Assembly: GCF_038452275.1 (NCBI RefSeq) | Contig: NZ_CP141643.1 | Coordinates: 1,860,001-1,924,000, forward strand | Reading direction: 5' to 3' | DNA from: Corynebacterium sp. BD556 | GTDB lineage: Bacteria > Actinomycetota > Actinomycetes > Mycobacteriales > Mycobacteriaceae | Length of the DNA: 64,000 bases | Part shown: piece by piece, positions 35,568 to 45,383 of the stretch | Layout: every line of letters begins with the position of its first letter | How positions within the stretch are numbered: the first letter of the stretch is position 1 | The notes under the pieces: generated by a model | The model's input: the letters and a program-made list of their open reading frames with translations, nothing else | The model's database searches: none | Told to the model about the DNA's origin: nothing | Program-made: the position numbers and the translations under genes

Positions 35568-36062
35568 CTAGGCGGATGTACGCAGGTTCAGAACTGCCCC
35601 GGTCGCACGCATCATCTGGAAAGTGTCTGCCGTGCTCACGCCCATTGCCAAACACGCGTCCGGGATTAGGATCCTCCTCCGCGCGTTCGGCTCCGAGCGC
35701 TCATGGGTGACGACCGTATGTTGATGTTCGCGGGCATAAGCTATAAGAAGGTAGTCTGCGTTATTTCCCGTGAAGGCAGCAATGGCCTCGGCTCGATATG
35801 AACCTGAAGTAGCCCAGGCTGTGAGGTCGCTGAAGTGGTTCGTTGTCGATTGGTCGATTGATTTAAAAAAGTCGGGGTTTGCACGCGCCCATGCCGCCAG
35901 CTCATCGTCTCCCTTGAGAAGCTCATCTCGGACAGCATCAATACTGCAAGCCAATCCCTGTTGGTAAGCACCTTCAAGCCAATCCCAGAACCCGGGAGCA
36001 ATATCAAACGCATAATAACGATTCTTTGCCTCGATGAGGATGTTCGAATCAACGAGAAACAT
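35568..36062 (-). CDS. DUF4411 PIN-like toxin
   Basis: A 164 aa protein starting MFLVDSNILIEAKNRYYAFD, with the first PIN acidic residue in VDSN. Later come CSIDAVRDELLKGDDELAAW and FTGNNADYLLIAYAREH with its N(x)AD pair, then VVTHERSEPNARRRILIPD. This matches the DUF4411 family of PIN-fold ribonuclease toxins. Its ATG overlaps the stop of the Xre/ImmA gene by one base (TAATG), the usual antitoxin-toxin order. The overlap suggests coupled synthesis. Confidence 0.8.
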   Translation of the reverse strand: MFLVDSNILIEAKNRYYAFDIAPGFWDWLEGAYQQGLACSIDAVRDELLKGDDELAAWARANPDFFKSIDQSTTNHFSDLTAWATSGSYRAEAIAAFTGNNADYLLIAYAREHQHTVVTHERSEPNARRRILIPDACLAMGVSTADTFQMMRATGAVLNLRTSA

Positions 36063-37219
36063 TATGCGACACCTAATTCCTCGGCTAGATTTTCGAACGT
36101 TGCACGCTTCTTCGTACCGAGTAATTGATACGCATCCCGGTAAGAAGTGGATCCTTCAAAAGCGCTCGTGATTACAGCACGCGAAAAATTACGGCTGAGA
36201 CGAAGCGGCTGGGTGTAGTAATAATTTCCCCCTCCTCCGTCACCGCGCCTGGCACTTAAAATGGACATGACGCGCTGCTTTTCTTCCTCATATATTCGGA
36301 GATATTCGTCCCAGGGGAGAGCCTTGGTATCGTAGAGCCGCTTGAGGACAACCAGCGTACTGACGCGGTATCGCTTGGCGAGACGTTCCAACTCGTTAAC
36401 GTTGACTACCCCCCTGAAGTCTGCAACCAATGCCGCCAAAGGTACGAGCACCTCAGCGGCGACTTGGTTGCACCAATGTTCGTCCTCGGGTCCCCCTTTG
36501 GCTGTCATGGCAGCATCCGAAAGTGCGCTGCCGCCCAGCCAAATGTGCGCCAACTCATGGATCAAAGTAAAAATCTGCGCTGCCTTGGTATCTGCACCGT
36601 TTACGAAGATCAATGGGGCAAGCGGGTCTGCCAGAGCGAAACCCCGAAACTCGTTAGGGTCTAGTTTCCGATGCGTGTCGGACCCGACGATGCCATTTAC
36701 CATAACCAAGACACCGATACACTCGATGCGATCGATCAACTGTCGAAATGCCTGTTCCCAGCTGGGAAAAGTGGCTCGTTCGTCGAGGCCAAAATCTAGT
36801 GCACCCCGGATTTCATTGGCGATAAGGTTAGCCGGTGCATCAACCGTTGTAGACCCTACAAAAGAAATTTCGTCAAAACCGCTCATTAACGCATAATCTC
36901 GATACCAGTCTTGGCGTCTCTGACACTGATATATGGTGTCGAGAAGGTCTGCCGACGGCTGATGGACCCCGAGGTTGCCTAACGTTCTCATGTCTGGAAT
37001 CGGAACTACCTCTTCAGGTGGTTCTGGAAGGAAAAGCATCCCAAACGGCGTGCGGGTGTCGTTGGCAAACTTCTCCAATTGCTTAAGTGTGGGGCGTTCA
37101 CTTTTAGCTAGCCACGCGGATAGTTTGGGGGCTCGTCGAGAGGTGGTTTCCTCGTCCCAGCCACCGCGGCGGACAGCCCAGCGAAGGAGCTCGGGGGCGA
37201 CATCTACGCGTACGACCAT
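36062..37219 (-). CDS. Xre / ImmA-IrrE metallopeptidase-type antitoxin, 385 aa
   Basis: Starting at ATG 37219 (MVVRVDVAPELLRWAVRRGG), residues 1-60 form an Xre-like helix-turn-helix (LSAWLAKSERPTLKQLEKFA). Residues 150-290 form an ImmA/IrrE-type domain with the zinc motif TLIHELAHIWLG (HExxH). The C-terminal part ends KKRATFENLAEELGVA. In such pairs the protein represses the operon and neutralises the PIN-like toxin downstream. The frame is open further upstream, but those residues come from the neighbouring IS end and are arginine-rich. The HELAH motif leaves protease activity possible. Confidence 0.85.
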   Translation of the reverse strand: MVVRVDVAPELLRWAVRRGGWDEETTSRRAPKLSAWLAKSERPTLKQLEKFANDTRTPFGMLFLPEPPEEVVPIPDMRTLGNLGVHQPSADLLDTIYQCQRRQDWYRDYALMSGFDEISFVGSTTVDAPANLIANEIRGALDFGLDERATFPSWEQAFRQLIDRIECIGVLVMVNGIVGSDTHRKLDPNEFRGFALADPLAPLIFVNGADTKAAQIFTLIHELAHIWLGGSALSDAAMTAKGGPEDEHWCNQVAAEVLVPLAALVADFRGVVNVNELERLAKRYRVSTLVVLKRLYDTKALPWDEYLRIYEEEKQRVMSILSARRGDGGGGNYYYTQPLRLSRNFSRAVITSAFEGSTSYRDAYQLLGTKKRATFENLAEELGVA

Positions 37220-37344
37220 CCTGACCACCTCCGCCGGTTGCGTGTCCTTATTATGTACGCGCCTATCATACGTCCCGGGATCCCAGACAGGCTGTGAAGT
37301 GCCCCAGGTTTTGTTCCGTTTGAGTAGATGGGAAAATCTGGAAC

Positions 37345-37662
37345 ATGCCGAGGAAGTTTGACCAGGATGCGAAGGACCGCGTTGTCCGTCTCGTTGAAGA
37401 CCGTATCGTGGCGGAAAATCTTTCGATGCAAGACGCATGTCAGGCTGTCGCACCCAAACTGGGTGTCTCGTGGCACTCAGCCCGCCAATGGACGCAGGCA
37501 GCTCGCCGCGACGGACGAGTCCCTGATCATTTGCCTGAAGACTTGGCTGCTGAAAACGCCAGGCTACGCCGCGAAGTTCAGGAGCTACGTGACACAAACG
37601 AGCTGTTGAAAGCTGCCACGGCTTTTTTCGCATCGGAACTCGGCCCAACACGTCGGAAATGA
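37345..37662 (+). CDS. IS3 OrfA (type e)
   Basis: A 105 aa protein beginning MPRKFDQDAKDRVVRLVEDR, with a helix-turn-helix around SMQDACQAVAPKLGVSWHSA and a coiled-coil tail AAENARLRREVQELRDTNEL. It overlaps orfB by 4 nt, where frameshifting to the fusion transposase would take place. The partner is broken, so it has no role now beyond possible inhibition of related elements. Confidence 0.85.
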   Translation: MPRKFDQDAKDRVVRLVEDRIVAENLSMQDACQAVAPKLGVSWHSARQWTQAARRDGRVPDHLPEDLAAENARLRREVQELRDTNELLKAATAFFASELGPTRRK

Positions 37663-38300
37663 TCCGATTCATCGATGAACAGCGGGATCGTTTCACGGTC
37701 GAGTTCATCTATGCGACGTTGAAGAATAATCGTGAAAGTGGCTTCATTACCTCGCGTGGTTACAGGCAGTCGAAAGCCCGGGGCTTAAGTGCCCGCGCAC
37801 TTCGTGACGCAGCCGTCATGGAGCATGTTCGCCAGGTTCACGCAAACAATTACGGCGTCTACGGCGTGCGGAAAATGTGGCGTGCCCTTCGACGTGAAGG
37901 CATTCATATCGGCCGCGAGCAGACCGCCCGCCTGATGCGCCTGGCCGGCCTGTCCGGCAAAGGCAAAGGAGGTGCACCTCGCACGACCCGCAAGCCGAAG
38001 GGGCCGGATGTGCGACCTGATCTGGTCAATCGTGAATTCAGAGCGCCAAGCCCCAACCGACTGTGGGTGGCTGACATCACCTATGTGCGCACGCGGAAAG
38101 GCTTCGCCTACACCGCATTTGCCACTGATGTGTATTCCCGCAGGATTGTCGGGTGGGCGTTGCCAGACTCGATGCGTACCGAGGCGTTGCCGCTGCAGGC
38201 GCTTAAACCAAGCGATTGTGTGTGCGAAGAAAACCGAAGGTCTAGTTCACCATTCGGACCACGGCTCGCAATACGTCAGCATCATCTACAACGAGCGTCT
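37659..38300 (+). pseudogene. IS3 OrfB (type e), frameshifted and truncated
   Basis: The DDE integrase fold begins normally (MIRFIDEQRDRFTVEFIYAT) and includes NRLWVADITYVRTRKGFAYT (first Asp). An extra A near 38200 shifts the frame; the correct sense continues one frame over as LNQAIVCAKKTEGLVHHSDH (second Asp region) and YVSIIYNERL, where IS21 copy B interrupts it. The catalytic Glu region is absent. Confidence 0.8.
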
Positions 38301-38797
38301 TGTCGTTTTCGGGTGTTTGGTCGGGGTAGTCTGCGTAGTTGGTAGGGGTGATTTCGGGTAGGTGGTCGGGTCATGATTCTTGGTGGCGATGTCGTCAATT
38401 CTGCGGCATCGTGACACGTTTTCATGACCAAGGAGGCCATCTTTATGGCTGAATTCAAAGAGATCATGGCGATGCGACTCGAAGGTAAAAGCTATGGCGA
38501 CATTGCTTCTGCGTTGGGGTGCTCTAATCGCGATATCGCTCGGGTGATCACTGTCATCAACTCCTACGGGATCACGGCAGAATCCTTTACCAGGCTGTCT
38601 CCGGAGTTCTTTGATGAACATTTCCCTGACGGGCGCCGAGCGCGCAAAGCTTCGTATGTCCAGCCGGATTACAAAGCTCTAGCGGCCAAGCTTGCAAAGA
38701 ACAAGCATCTGACCAGGTTCATTCTGTGGGAGAAATACTATTCTTCACCGGCGGAACCTGGGATGGGGTCTGAACCCCGGAAAGTGGACACGGAGTT

Positions 38798-39700
38798 TTA
38801 ATCAGATGCGGTTTTGAGTATAGCTGTTTCGGAAGATTCAAAGGCGTTCGGCGAACGATAGCCGCACCTCGAGTGCAGGCGTTTGGTGTTGTAGCGACTG
38901 CACCATTGGAACACGTCCCGGCGACACACCAGCTGACTGGCGAAAACAGGTGCATCTTGAAGGACTTCCCGTTTCAACGTGGCGTTGAACGACTCCGCCA
39001 GAGAATTATCCGCGCTGGTACCAATTGCTCCCATCGATTGGGTAACACCGAGACGTTCACATAGTCTTCGGTACCGATCAGAGGTGTATACACTGCCATG
39101 ATCGGAGTGGAAAATCGCTCCGTCAAGCCCGCCACGGATCCCGTAAGCCATCATCAAAGCCTCTTCAACTAACTCCGTACGCATGTGGACGGCGATCGCG
39201 AAACCGGTCAACTGCCGCGAGTAGCAGTCGATGACCGTCGCCAGGTACATATTCGACCCATCTGCAATCGGGAGGTAGGTGATATCGCCGACGTAGACCG
39301 TGTTTGGTTTCTCCGCGGTGAAACGGCGTGCGAGCAGATCCGGAAACGTCGGAGCGCGTTTCGCAGACACCGTGGTCTTTACGCGGCGTTTCTTGGTGTA
39401 GCCGAACAATTCCATCTGGCGCATCAGCCTGGCGGTGCGCTTGTGATTGAGGCGATCATCGCTGGTCGGATCCGAGTTGATGGCCGCTGTGATGCGTTTC
39501 GCCCCGTAACAGCCGTTCTCAGCTGTGAACACGGCCTTGATCCTCGCTCCCAGCGCCGCGTCAGCGACGAGGCGTCGCCGGCGGGCAGGAGCAGCAGATT
39601 TCCACTTGTAGTAGGAGGACCGGTTGATCTTCAGGACCTCACATAACCGCTTGACCTCGTAGAAGTCTCGGTAGTCATCAACGAACTGAAAGCGGTTCAC
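38798..39700 (-). CDS. IS3 OrfB transposase (type c, copy 1)
   Basis: A 300 aa DDE integrase: NTVYVGDITYLPIADGSNMY (first Asp), GAIFHSDHGSVYTSDRYR (second Asp) and GTSADNSLAESFNATLKRE (Glu), ending YNTKRLHSRCGYRSPNAFE. It overlaps OrfA by 4 nt. It differs from copies 2 and 3 at one residue near the start (VDDYRDF against VDDHRDF). No defect is seen. Confidence 0.92.
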   Translation of the reverse strand: MNRFQFVDDYRDFYEVKRLCEVLKINRSSYYKWKSAAPARRRRLVADAALGARIKAVFTAENGCYGAKRITAAINSDPTSDDRLNHKRTARLMRQMELFGYTKKRRVKTTVSAKRAPTFPDLLARRFTAEKPNTVYVGDITYLPIADGSNMYLATVIDCYSRQLTGFAIAVHMRTELVEEALMMAYGIRGGLDGAIFHSDHGSVYTSDRYRRLCERLGVTQSMGAIGTSADNSLAESFNATLKREVLQDAPVFASQLVCRRDVFQWCSRYNTKRLHSRCGYRSPNAFESSETAILKTASD

Positions 39701-40038
39701 CAGTTCGTCTCTTCCGCGAAATATTTGGCCGCCTTGCGCAGGATCTCTCGTTCTTCCCGTAGCGTGGCGTTTTCGCGTTCCAGCATGCGGATGCGTTCGG
39801 CATCGGAGAGTCCTTGAGCAGGAGTACGTTCGCTGTTGGCTGCGGCGATCGGGCTGGCGACTTTTTCACCGTTGGCGTTGGTTTTGGTGCCGGTGCCGAA
39901 GGCGTCGAGCCAGGTGCGCAGGGAGTTGCGGTTGACCCCGAGATCGGAGGCGATCGCGTTGATCGTGGCTCCAGGGGTCGACTCGTACAACGTCACTGCG
40001 TCACGCTTGAACTGCTCGGTGTAGGTCTTGCGTGGCAT
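39697..40038 (-). CDS. IS3 OrfA (type c, copy 1)
   Basis: Starts MPRKTYTEQFKRDAVTLYES and has a helix-turn-helix (TINAIASDLGVNRNSLRTWL) and a zipper-like tail MLERENATLREEREILRKAA. 113 aa from this ATG; a further in-frame ATG 18 nt upstream is possible. It acts with OrfB as a frameshift fusion. Confidence 0.88.
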   Translation of the reverse strand: MPRKTYTEQFKRDAVTLYESTPGATINAIASDLGVNRNSLRTWLDAFGTGTKTNANGEKVASPIAAANSERTPAQGLSDAERIRMLERENATLREEREILRKAAKYFAEETNW

Positions 40039-41427
40039 GGTGGAAAGGTACCTCACTTCCCCAGCGAAATGCTGGTTTCAGCGTGTCCACCACCAAGGGG
40101 TCAGGTCCATGCTGAAGTACCAGTCCACCCAGTTTTGTGATGGTTTTGCTGCCTATATCAAGACTCACGGGCTTTCTGAAGTCATCGAGCACGAGCCGGG
40201 TGAGGAACTGTATGTCGATTGGGCTGGTGACAAGTTCGCTATCACCGATCCTGCTACCGGTAGGACCGCGTTTCACGCGTCGATCTTCGTCGCGGTGTGT
40301 CCGTATTCAGGGCTGTTGTTTGCAAAGGCCACTCGAAACGAGAAAATGGCGAACTGGATTGACTGCCACGTCGCTACTTTGGATTACTTAGGGGCACGGA
40401 CCTGCGATAATCGTTCCTGATAACGCATCAACGGCCACGTACCAACCGAAGAAGAACTCTTCGTACCGGGCGATCACCGACCGTTACGCTGACTTCGCGT
40501 CGTATTACGACATTTTGATCGTGCCGACTAGGCCAGCGAAGCCGCGGGACAAGGCTGCCGTTGAACGTGCCGTGAAAACCGTGTATTCCCTGGTCCTGGG
40601 CTACTTCGACAATCAATGCTTCTACAGTCTGGAAGAACTCAATGAAGCGATCAGTAGACGAGTCGATGACATCAACGAGGTCCGGGCCCGTACAGACGGG
40701 GTGACACGCAGGGACCTGTTCGACGCAGATGAACGTCCCCTCATGCGTGCGCTTCCCGACGATCGGTTTACTGAAGTGTTGTGGCGTAGCCTGAAAGTCG
40801 ATCGCTCTTGGCACGTCACGTGCGACTACCAGTACTACTCTGTGCCGTTTACCCTCGTCGGCAAGATGGTACGAGCCCGTCTGACCCAATCAATGGTCAG
40901 TATTTTCTACAACGATGAACTTGTTGCCGAGCATCCTCGATTGCACGGGTTTCGCTACCGGTACTCCTCAGACCCCGCTCATAGCCCCGATGGGTCCTCA
41001 ACCTCGAAGGCCTACACCCGCGATGAACTCCTCTCGTGGGCTTCGTCCTATGGCACCGCAACTATGGAGGTCATTAAGAAGGTACTCGATCGATTCGACA
41101 AAGCCGTGCCTAAAGGAATGAAGCAAGCAAGCCTGATTCTCGTAACACTGGGCAAACGTCACAACGGAACCACCCTGGAACCGGCTTGCCAATACATCCT
41201 CGACAAACAGCTCGCCCCCGCGCGGTCAGTCATCCAACGTGTGCAGTCCAACATCCACCAGAACCGTCCTACCGCATCTCCCGGGGATACAGCCACAGCC
41301 CCAGGCCGTGGACCGATCGACCTGACCGGATTGGAATCGGAGGTCTTCATCCGCTCAGCAGAACATTTCACCGAAGGAAAGCACAAGCACCATGACTGAC
41401 CTGGATGAGACTACCTGGGCACAATTG

Positions 41428-42728
41428 TGAGGCGGCCTGGGTTGGTCGGAGACTAGGTTTTACCCTAGGAGGACGATCAGCATCATGGCACGGCCCAGCA
41501 AGTACGACACCGCCACTCAAGAACGCGCGGTACGTATGTACTTCGAACGTCTCGAAGACGGCGACATCTCCAAGGCAGCCGCCCGCCGAGAGATCGGCGA
41601 ACTGCTCGGCGTAAAGGAATCCACCCTGCGCAACTGGATCCGAAAACAGGAAAAGCAGGAACAAGCACCCCAGCCCGGCTCCCTGTCCTACGAGCAGCTC
41701 CAGGCTGTCTACGAGGAGCAGGCCAAGGAAGTCGCCAAACTGCGACGAGCCAATGAGATCCTCAAGACGGCGTCAGCTTTTTTCGCCCAAGCGGAGCTCG
41801 ACCGCAAACTTCGGTAGTCGTGGATTTCATCTGCACCTACCGGAACCGTTTCGGGGTCGAGCCAATCTGCGAAACCTTGACTGCCCACGGCATCGCGATT
41901 GCCCCGAGCACCTTCTACGCCCACCAGTCCCGCGGCTTCGGCCCCACCGGAGCCGAACTCGACGAAGCGTACGCCGCCCACCGCATCTACCGACTGTGGG
42001 AGGAAAACCGCAAGGTCTATGGCCGGCGCAAGCTCTGGAAAGCAGCCATCCGTGACGGCATGCTTATTGGTCGTGACCAGGTGGAACGGCTGATGAAGAT
42101 CACCGGCATCCGCGGTGTGTCCCGCGGAATGCACCGCAAGAAGACGACCGTGGCCAATCCTGCGCACCGCCGGCACCCGGACCGAATAGGCCGTCGGTGG
42201 AGGTATCCGTCGCATCCGGATCAGTGGTGGAACGCGGAATTCACCTACGCCTGGACGCGGGAGGGATTCTGCTACGTCGCCTTCATCGTCGACGCCTACT
42301 TGCGGCAGGTCCTCGGCTGGGTCCTCACCACGGTGATGGACACCAGGATGGTGCTCATGGCCCTGGAACACGCGTTGTTCAGCCGCAGACGCACCCGCAT
42401 GGATTTCACCGCCACCGGCATCGTCTATCACTCGGACGCCGGGGCGCAATACACCTCGCTGGCGTTCACCGACGCGCTGGCAGACGCCGGACTCCAGGGC
42501 TCGATCGGCTCGGTCGGTGATGCTCTGGACAACGCGATGATGGAGTCGACGATCGGGCTGTACAAGACTGAGCTCATCGACGTCGATCCCGCACGCACAT
42601 GGAGGGATGCCCGGGAGGTCGAAACGGAAACGGCCTCGTGGGTCTACTGGTACAATCACCAGCGTCTGCACTCGTCGATCGGTGACGTTCCCCCGATCGA
42701 ATACGAGCAGGACTACGAGGAATTCAAC
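41428..42728 (+). mobile_element. IS3-family element, type d, right end lost
   Basis: Begins TGAGGCGGCCTGGGTTGGTC, inserted after codon 12 of the istB of IS21 copy B. It carries orfA and orfB and is cut on the right by IS3 type c copy 2, which has no target duplication here. It can no longer move by itself. Confidence 0.8.
41485..41817 (+). CDS. IS3 OrfA (type d)
   Basis: A 110 aa protein starting MARPSKYDTATQERAVRMYF, with a helix-turn-helix KAAARREIGELLGVKESTLR and a coiled-coil tail EVAKLRRANEILKTASAFF. It ends at 41817, just before the orfB start. Confidence 0.88.
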   Translation: MARPSKYDTATQERAVRMYFERLEDGDISKAAARREIGELLGVKESTLRNWIRKQEKQEQAPQPGSLSYEQLQAVYEEQAKEVAKLRRANEILKTASAFFAQAELDRKLR

Positions 42729-42764
42729 GGGTCTGAACCCCGGAAAGTGGACACGGAGTTTTAA
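41820..42764 (+). pseudogene. IS3 OrfB (type d), 3' end replaced
   Basis: Contains the DDE residues: WWNAEFTYAWTREGFCYVAF (Glu in place of the usual first Asp, NAEFTY for xxDxTY), TGIVYHSDAGAQYTSLAF (second Asp) and GDALDNAMMESTIGLYKTEL (Glu). The natural end after PPIEYEQDYEEFN is replaced by codons from the adjoining IS3 type c end. The altered first carboxylate plus the lost end make it probably inactive. Confidence 0.75.
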
Positions 42765-43663
42765 TCAGATGCGGTTTTGAGTATAGCTGTTTCGGAAGAT
42801 TCAAAGGCGTTCGGCGAACGATAGCCGCACCTCGAGTGCAGGCGTTTGGTGTTGTAGCGACTGCACCATTGGAACACGTCCCGGCGACATACCAGCTGAC
42901 TGGCGAAAACAGGTGCATCTTGAAGGACTTCCCGTTTCAACGTGGCGTTGAACGACTCCGCCAGAGAATTATCCGCGCTGGTACCAATTGCTCCCATCGA
43001 TTGGGTAACACCGAGACGTTCACATAGTCTTCGGTACCGATCAGAGGTGTATACACTGCCATGATCGGAGTGGAAAATCGCTCCGTCAAGCCCACCACGG
43101 ATCCCGTAAGCCATCATCAAAGCCTCTTCAACTAACTCCGTACGCATGTGGACGGCGATCGCGAAACCGGTCAACTGCCGCGAGTAGCAGTCGATGACCG
43201 TCGCCAGGTACATATTCGACCCATCTGCAATCGGGAGGTAGGTGATATCGCCGACGTAGACCGTGTTTGGTTTCTCCGCGGTGAAACGGCGTGCGAGCAG
43301 ATCCGGAAACGTCGGAGCGCGTTTCGCAGACACCGTGGTCTTTACGCGGCGTTTCTTGGTGTAGCCGAACAATTCCATCTGGCGCATCAGCCTGGCGGTG
43401 CGCTTGTGATTGAGGCGATCATCGCTGGTCGGATCCGAGTTGATGGCCGCTGTGATGCGTTTCGCCCCGTAACAGCCGTTCTCAGCTGTGAACACGGCCT
43501 TGATCCTCGCTCCCAGCGCCGCGTCAGCGACGAGGCGTCGCCGGCGGGCAGGAGCAGCAGATTTCCACTTGTAGTAGGAGGACCGGTTGATCTTCAGGAC
43601 CTCACATAACCGCTTGACCTCGTAGAAGTCTCGGTGGTCATCAACGAACTGAAAGCGGTTCAC
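42761..43663 (-). CDS. IS3 OrfB transposase (type c, copy 2)
   Basis: 300 aa, identical in its catalytic residues to copy 1, with VDDHRDF near the start. The DNA has a few silent changes, for example ATACCAGC for ACACCAGC near 42890. It appears intact. Confidence 0.92.
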   Translation of the reverse strand: MNRFQFVDDHRDFYEVKRLCEVLKINRSSYYKWKSAAPARRRRLVADAALGARIKAVFTAENGCYGAKRITAAINSDPTSDDRLNHKRTARLMRQMELFGYTKKRRVKTTVSAKRAPTFPDLLARRFTAEKPNTVYVGDITYLPIADGSNMYLATVIDCYSRQLTGFAIAVHMRTELVEEALMMAYGIRGGLDGAIFHSDHGSVYTSDRYRRLCERLGVTQSMGAIGTSADNSLAESFNATLKREVLQDAPVFASQLVCRRDVFQWCSRYNTKRLHSRCGYRSPNAFESSETAILKTASD

Positions 43664-44001
43664 CAGTTCGTCTCTTCCGCGAAATATTTGGCCGCCTTGC
43701 GCAGGATCTCTCGTTCTTCCCGTAGCGTGGCGTTTTCGCGTTCCAGCATGCGGATGCGTTCGGCATCGGAGAGTCCTTGAGCAGGAGTACGTTCGCTGTT
43801 GGCTGCGGCGATCGGGCTGGCGACTTTTTCACCGTTGGCGTTGGTTTTGGTGCCGGTGCCGAAGGCGTCGAGCCAGGTGCGCAGGGAGTTGCGGTTGACC
43901 CCGAGATCGGAGGCGATCGCGTTGATCGTGGCTCCAGGGGTCGACTCGTACAACGTCACTGCGTCACGCTTGAACTGCTCGGTGTAGGTCTTGCGTGGCA
44001 T
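43660..44001 (-). CDS. IS3 OrfA (type c, copy 2)
   Basis: Same protein as in copy 1. Its helix-turn-helix and leucine-rich tail are unchanged, and it overlaps orfB by 4 nt. Confidence 0.88.
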   Translation of the reverse strand: MPRKTYTEQFKRDAVTLYESTPGATINAIASDLGVNRNSLRTWLDAFGTGTKTNANGEKVASPIAAANSERTPAQGLSDAERIRMLERENATLREEREILRKAAKYFAEETNW

Positions 44002-44071
44002 GGTGGAAAGGTACCTCACTTCCCCAGCGAAATGCTGGTTTCAGCGTGTCCACCACCAAGGGGTCAGGTCC

Positions 44072-45375
44072 AGGTACGTGGTTCTCTAGGCGGTGTCACC
44101 GATTGGAACTCTATGCTGTATCGTCGGCAACTTACAGGCGCTCTTTTCCGAGAGGGAACAGACGGGTCCCCTCACCCGGGCTTACTCACTGTTGTAGACA
44201 CACCCGATGATCAGACAATGATCGCGGCAGTATCAGAAGATGCACGCTGTGCATCTGGAGCTTCGCCAACCGTAACGCAACTCGCACAAGCGCTGTATGA
44301 GTTATCACGAAAAAGATCCGAGTTTTTTCTGTTTGGGCTACTGTCGCGCATACGAGTTCGGGACCGATACTTGGAAATCACCTCCAGGGTGCCTGGAATT
44401 GATATCGCTCAGCTCATGGCAAGCCCTCAATTTGGGATACAAGGGGAAGGCAATAATTCTACCGCCGCTTTCCGAGTACTATGCGAGCGACCTAATGAAA
44501 GGCTAGTGTTCCAGCCTATTGCTCCGGGGAGTGATCGCTCACAGACTACGGAGGGCATAGAACTGGTGGTATCACGATCTCCCGAGCACGCTTTGGAGAT
44601 GTTTCGTGACGGGGAGATTGATATGACGTGCCCCACCTCGCTGTCGCAATCCGTGTGGAAGGAGTGGAGCAGAAATGGTCGAATCGAGAACTTACGCAGT
44701 AACCCAAGGATTTTGATCGGAGTTTCAATCCAACTTCCTCAACACCTCAGACATTTGTATGACGCCTTCGACTGCTGTATAGATCGGGCCCGACTCGCAC
44801 AATCTGTTTACGGCAACATTTATCCGGCATCCAACTGGTTTGAAATTTGGGATTGCGCTACGCCGCCGACCGCCTTTCTATCCGGATATACCGGCGAGAA
44901 TTATGTCAAAGCTGACGTATGCAAATATACCGATAGATTCGCGGACTTGAACGCCCCTTTAGTTATTGAGTATGCTGCCTTCACCCCCAATCGTGAGCTT
45001 GCCGCGGAGCTTAGCAGGCAGTTGGCGGAGGCCACTGGTTGTTCAGTACTGACCCGCGAAATTGACTACTCGATCCTATTAAGCAATCCTCGTCAGACTA
45101 ATGCAGTAAGACTTGTATTGCGGTTCTTCCCGTGGGCCCATCCGGCGGCCATGTTGTATCCAAGCCTTGCTCATTCACGATCTAAACGGTTGATCGGAAC
45201 ATTGCGCCCGGATCCGACGGATCTCTCCGACGCCTACAGACGACAGCAGCAGTTTCAGGGAGAGATTGTAGTGGGGGGACTGAGATCCGCAACGCTTACT
45301 AGGCTAGAGTCATTCGAATCTCCTCCCACCGGCTGGTTCGATTTTTCCGACTTGTTACGACAAAATGCGAGGTGA
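44072..45375 (+). CDS. Solute-binding-protein (SBP family 5)-like protein, 5' end lost
   Basis: The remaining 433 codons have the fold order of family 5 extracytoplasmic binding proteins: LYRRQLTGALFREGTDGSPH, PGLLTVVDTPDDQTM, TVTQLAQALYEL with IRVRDRYLEIT, then the domain crossover at EHALEMFRDGEIDMTCPTSL. NYVKADVCKYTDRFADLNAP and a long C-terminal lobe follow. Any signal peptide or N-terminal DNA-binding domain (as in SgrR) was removed by the IS at 44071. It overlaps the oxygenase gene region by GTGA at its stop. As no permease is present, it may be a ligand-binding or sensing component of the operon rather than part of an importer (inference). Confidence 0.65.
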
Positions 45376-45383
45376 ACTTTCTT

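Larger units (their letters stand above)
37292..38300 (+). mobile_element. IS3-family element, type e, 3' end lost
   Basis: The left end is near TGTGAAGTGCCCCAGGTTTT. It carries orfA (37345-37662) and most of orfB, and is cut at 38301 by the IS21 copy B. The left boundary is approximate, since no second copy is present for comparison. Confidence 0.7.
38766..40108 (-). mobile_element. IS3-family element, type c, copy 1
   Basis: 1343 bp, with related ends GGGTCTGAACCCC and GGACCTGACCCC (read inward) and a 3-bp target duplication ATG. Genes read leftward. It sits inside istA of IS21 copy B. Two further copies of exactly the same length are at 42729 and 46667. Confidence 0.93.
38445..41399 (+). 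pseudogene. istA: istA of IS21 copy B, frameshifted and split by IS3
   Basis: The 5' part runs from ATG 38445 to the insertion after GGAACCTGGGATG. The target triplet ATG is repeated at 40109-40111 and the gene continues as CTGAAGTACCAG. The same one-base shift as in copy A lies near 40395. It ends at 41399, overlapping the remaining istB start. Two substitutions near the end (KGMKQ for KAMKQ, QNRPTA for QNHPTA) distinguish it from copy A. Confidence 0.85.
38301..41427 (+). mobile_element. IS21-family element, copy B (interrupted, 3' end lost)
   Basis: Nearly identical to copy A from TGTCGTTTTCGGG on. It contains IS3 type c copy 1 (38766-40108) and stops after the first 12 codons of istB, where IS3 type d begins (41428). 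Its istA (38445-38765 plus 40112-41399) carries the same frameshift as copy A in addition to the insertion. Only the left end survives. Confidence 0.85.
42729..44071 (-). mobile_element. IS3-family element, type c, copy 2
   Basis: 1343 bp and nearly identical to copy 1. The flanking triplets differ (AAC on the left, AGG on the right), so it has no target duplication. It joins the truncated IS3 type d to the truncated solute-binding-protein gene, which points to a deletion or to recombination between two copies. Confidence 0.92.

Noticed and set aside
39185..39646. 153-codon plus-strand frame repeated in all three IS3-c copies
   Set aside because: It lies antisense to orfB, and its repetition merely reflects the three IS copies.
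41709..42671. 320-codon minus-strand frame in IS3-d
   Set aside because: Antisense to a recognisable orfB with transposase motifs; the translation is His/Arg/Val-rich without a family.
43777..44071. Apparent N-terminus of the SBP-like gene reaching back to 43777
   Set aside because: Those codons are the antisense of IS3-c orfA and its end sequence; the fused frame is accidental.
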